Of a stretch of DNA of 64,000 nucleotides, positions 63,283 to 64,000 are shown piece after piece. The number at the start of each line of letters is the position of its first letter. The stretch's first letter is position 1. The stretch is from Lutibacter profundi (GTDB lineage: Bacteria > Bacteroidota > Bacteroidia > Flavobacteriales > Flavobacteriaceae). The notes under the pieces are model-generated. The model was not told where the DNA came from and ran no database searches. It worked only from the letters and a program-made list of their open reading frames with translations. The position numbers and the translations under genes were made by a program. The stretch covers positions 620,001 to 684,000 of the forward strand of contig NZ_CP013355.1 in the NCBI RefSeq assembly GCF_001543325.1, read 5' to 3'.

Positions 63283-64000
63283 GGTATGATAAAGGGACAT
63301 CGTTTACAAAGTTAAAGAGACATAGTTTACACTTTTTAGGTTGTAATTTGAGAAATAAAATCAAATTATTATGCCTTGGAAAGAAACAACAACTATGGAA
63401 CAAAAAATTGAATTTATTTGTGAATGGAGAACTGGAAAATATACCATCACAGAATTATGTAAAAACTTTGAAATCTCAAGACCCACCGCCTATAAGTTAA
63501 TAAATAGGTTTGAAAAACAAGGTTTTGAAGGCTTAAAAGAGCAATCAAGAACTCCAAAGGAACATCCAAATGCGACAAAGGAAAATATTGTTGATGGGAT
63601 ACTTAAATTAAAGAAAAAACACCCACGCTGGGGAGCTAAAAAAATCAATAAACTATTGTTTAACGATTTTACAGAAAATGAGATCCCCTCGGTGGTTACT
63701 GTTCACAACATACTCAAAAGACACGGTTTAGTATGCCCTCAAAAAAGGTTAAGAAGAGTCAAACCTGTATATCCTATTTTTGATCCAAAAGTGTGTAATG
63801 AAGTATGGAGTGCAGATTACAAAGGAAAGTTTTTAATGGGTAATAAAGTGTATTGTCACCCACTGACCATTGCTGATTCCAAAAGTAGATTTTTATTCAC
63901 AGCTAAAGGACATTATAAAGAAACTTTAAAGTACGCAAAGGCTGAATTTACAAAGGTTTTTAGGAAATATGGAATCCCTAAACAACTCCACACAGACAAC
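63283..64000 (+). mobile_element. IS481-family element, copy IS8 (truncated by window end)
   Basis: The left 718 bp of the element. ATAA at 63279-63282 is the presumed left half of the target duplication and begins at nucleotide 11 from the attC G (GTTAGCACAC-ATAA). The cassette start is the same as that of the DUF1287 cassette at 26464. Confidence 0.93.
63371..64000 (+). CDS. IS481-family transposase, partial (IS8)
   Basis: The first 210 codons, ending within the HTDNG motif at the second catalytic Asp. No frameshift: the A7 run is intact. The subtype residue 236 lies beyond the window. Confidence 0.93.
   Translation, partial: MPWKETTTMEQKIEFICEWRTGKYTITELCKNFEISRPTAYKLINRFEKQGFEGLKEQSRTPKEHPNATKENIVDGILKLKKKHPRWGAKKINKLLFNDFTENEIPSVVTVHNILKRHGLVCPQKRLRRVKPVYPIFDPKVCNEVWSADYKGKFLMGNKVYCHPLTIADSKSRFLFTAKGHYKETLKYAKAEFTKVFRKYGIPKQLHTDN

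Larger units (their letters stand above)
1..64000 (+). mobile_element. Integron-like gene-cassette array
   Basis: Forty-nine imperfect palindromes punctuate the window and every supported gene lies between two of them on the + strand. Each palindrome obeys AAC-N9-A-N4-A near its left end and C-N4-C-N11/12-GTT near its right end. Each cassette opens with GTT-N7-AT and closes with the reverse complement of that N7 followed by AAC, which is the pattern expected if the cassette once circularised and its attC was rebuilt from its own two ends. This matches integron logic (recombination at G/TT, folded bottom strand), but the cores do not fit RYYYAAC/GTTRRRY. No tyrosine recombinase is visible, so the array extends beyond the window or lacks one. 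The integron reading is inference from structure; an unrelated recombinase using a similar site cannot be excluded. Confidence 0.85.

Noticed and set aside
1..64000. Repeats as REP/MITE-type transposons inserted between genes
   Set aside because: Inserted palindromes would be flanked by direct duplications. Here the complementarity is between the start and end of each cassette, not across the palindrome, which fits excised circles instead.

Overview
The window is AT-rich and carries the promoter style of Bacteroidota (TTTG-N19-TAnnTTTG), many Cys-lipoproteins and families common in Flavobacteriia (DUF4349, SIMPL, DUF1287, an IS481 element starting MPWKE). I read it as a Flavobacteriaceae-like chromosome or large replicon. 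No rRNA, tRNA, CRISPR array or housekeeping operon was seen.

Almost the whole window is one integron-like gene-cassette array. I count 49 attC-like imperfect palindromes, most 127-136 bp and two near 195 bp, spaced 0.4-4.2 kb apart. They delimit 48 complete cassettes plus one partial cassette at each edge. All supported genes read on the + strand and most cassettes hold one to three genes. No integrase lies in the window, so by itself it looks like a cluster of attC sites lacking an integrase. The sites share a ruler: AAC-N9-A-N4-A on the left arm and C-N4-C-N11/12-GTT on the right arm. On the top strand the two marked A/C positions mismatch; on the bottom strand they become G.T wobbles, as expected if the folded bottom strand is the recombination substrate. 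The cores are not the classical RYYYAAC/GTTRRRY. Instead each cassette starts GTT-N7-AT and ends with the reverse complement of its own N7 plus AAC. This holds for 46 of 48 cassettes, 24 of them perfectly over 10 nt, and both exceptions contain an insertion sequence.

Eight copies of a 1312-bp IS481-family element occur (the eighth is cut by the window end). All are in + orientation, and all sit after a 4-5 bp target duplication that begins exactly at nucleotide 11 from the G of the attC GTT. This is an attC-directed insertion sequence. Recombination between copies explains the two cassettes whose ends do not match.

Cassette cargo by region: 1-5.8 kb, RelE/ParE-type module, NERD-helicase, PIN-like membrane protein. 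5.8-16 kb, IS1, small signalling and lipoprotein genes, a ParDE module, KGSW-repeat protein, IS2. 16-32 kb, lipoproteins, a frameshifted polymorphic toxin, HARE-HTH/COG2958-like protein, DGQHR-nuclease, several non-coding cassettes, DUF1287, IS3, a lipoprotein toxin with a small lipoprotein partner. 32-45 kb, AIPR, IS4, FAD monooxygenase with DUF3995, Imm27, a nuclease plus membrane coiled-coil pair, IS5, MazEF. 45-64 kb, FRG, sce7726-sce7725-RES, IS6 with an HNH protein, a zinc-metallopeptidase toxin with partner, IS7, a second identical RelE/ParE-type cassette, NERD-helicase with a TPR/OB protein, IS8. The cargo is dominated by toxin-antitoxin, toxin-immunity and probable anti-phage genes.

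Fifteen cassettes (about 0.4-0.5 kb of cassette DNA each, apart from IS insertions) appear non-coding. Most fall into four families present in 2-4 copies each.
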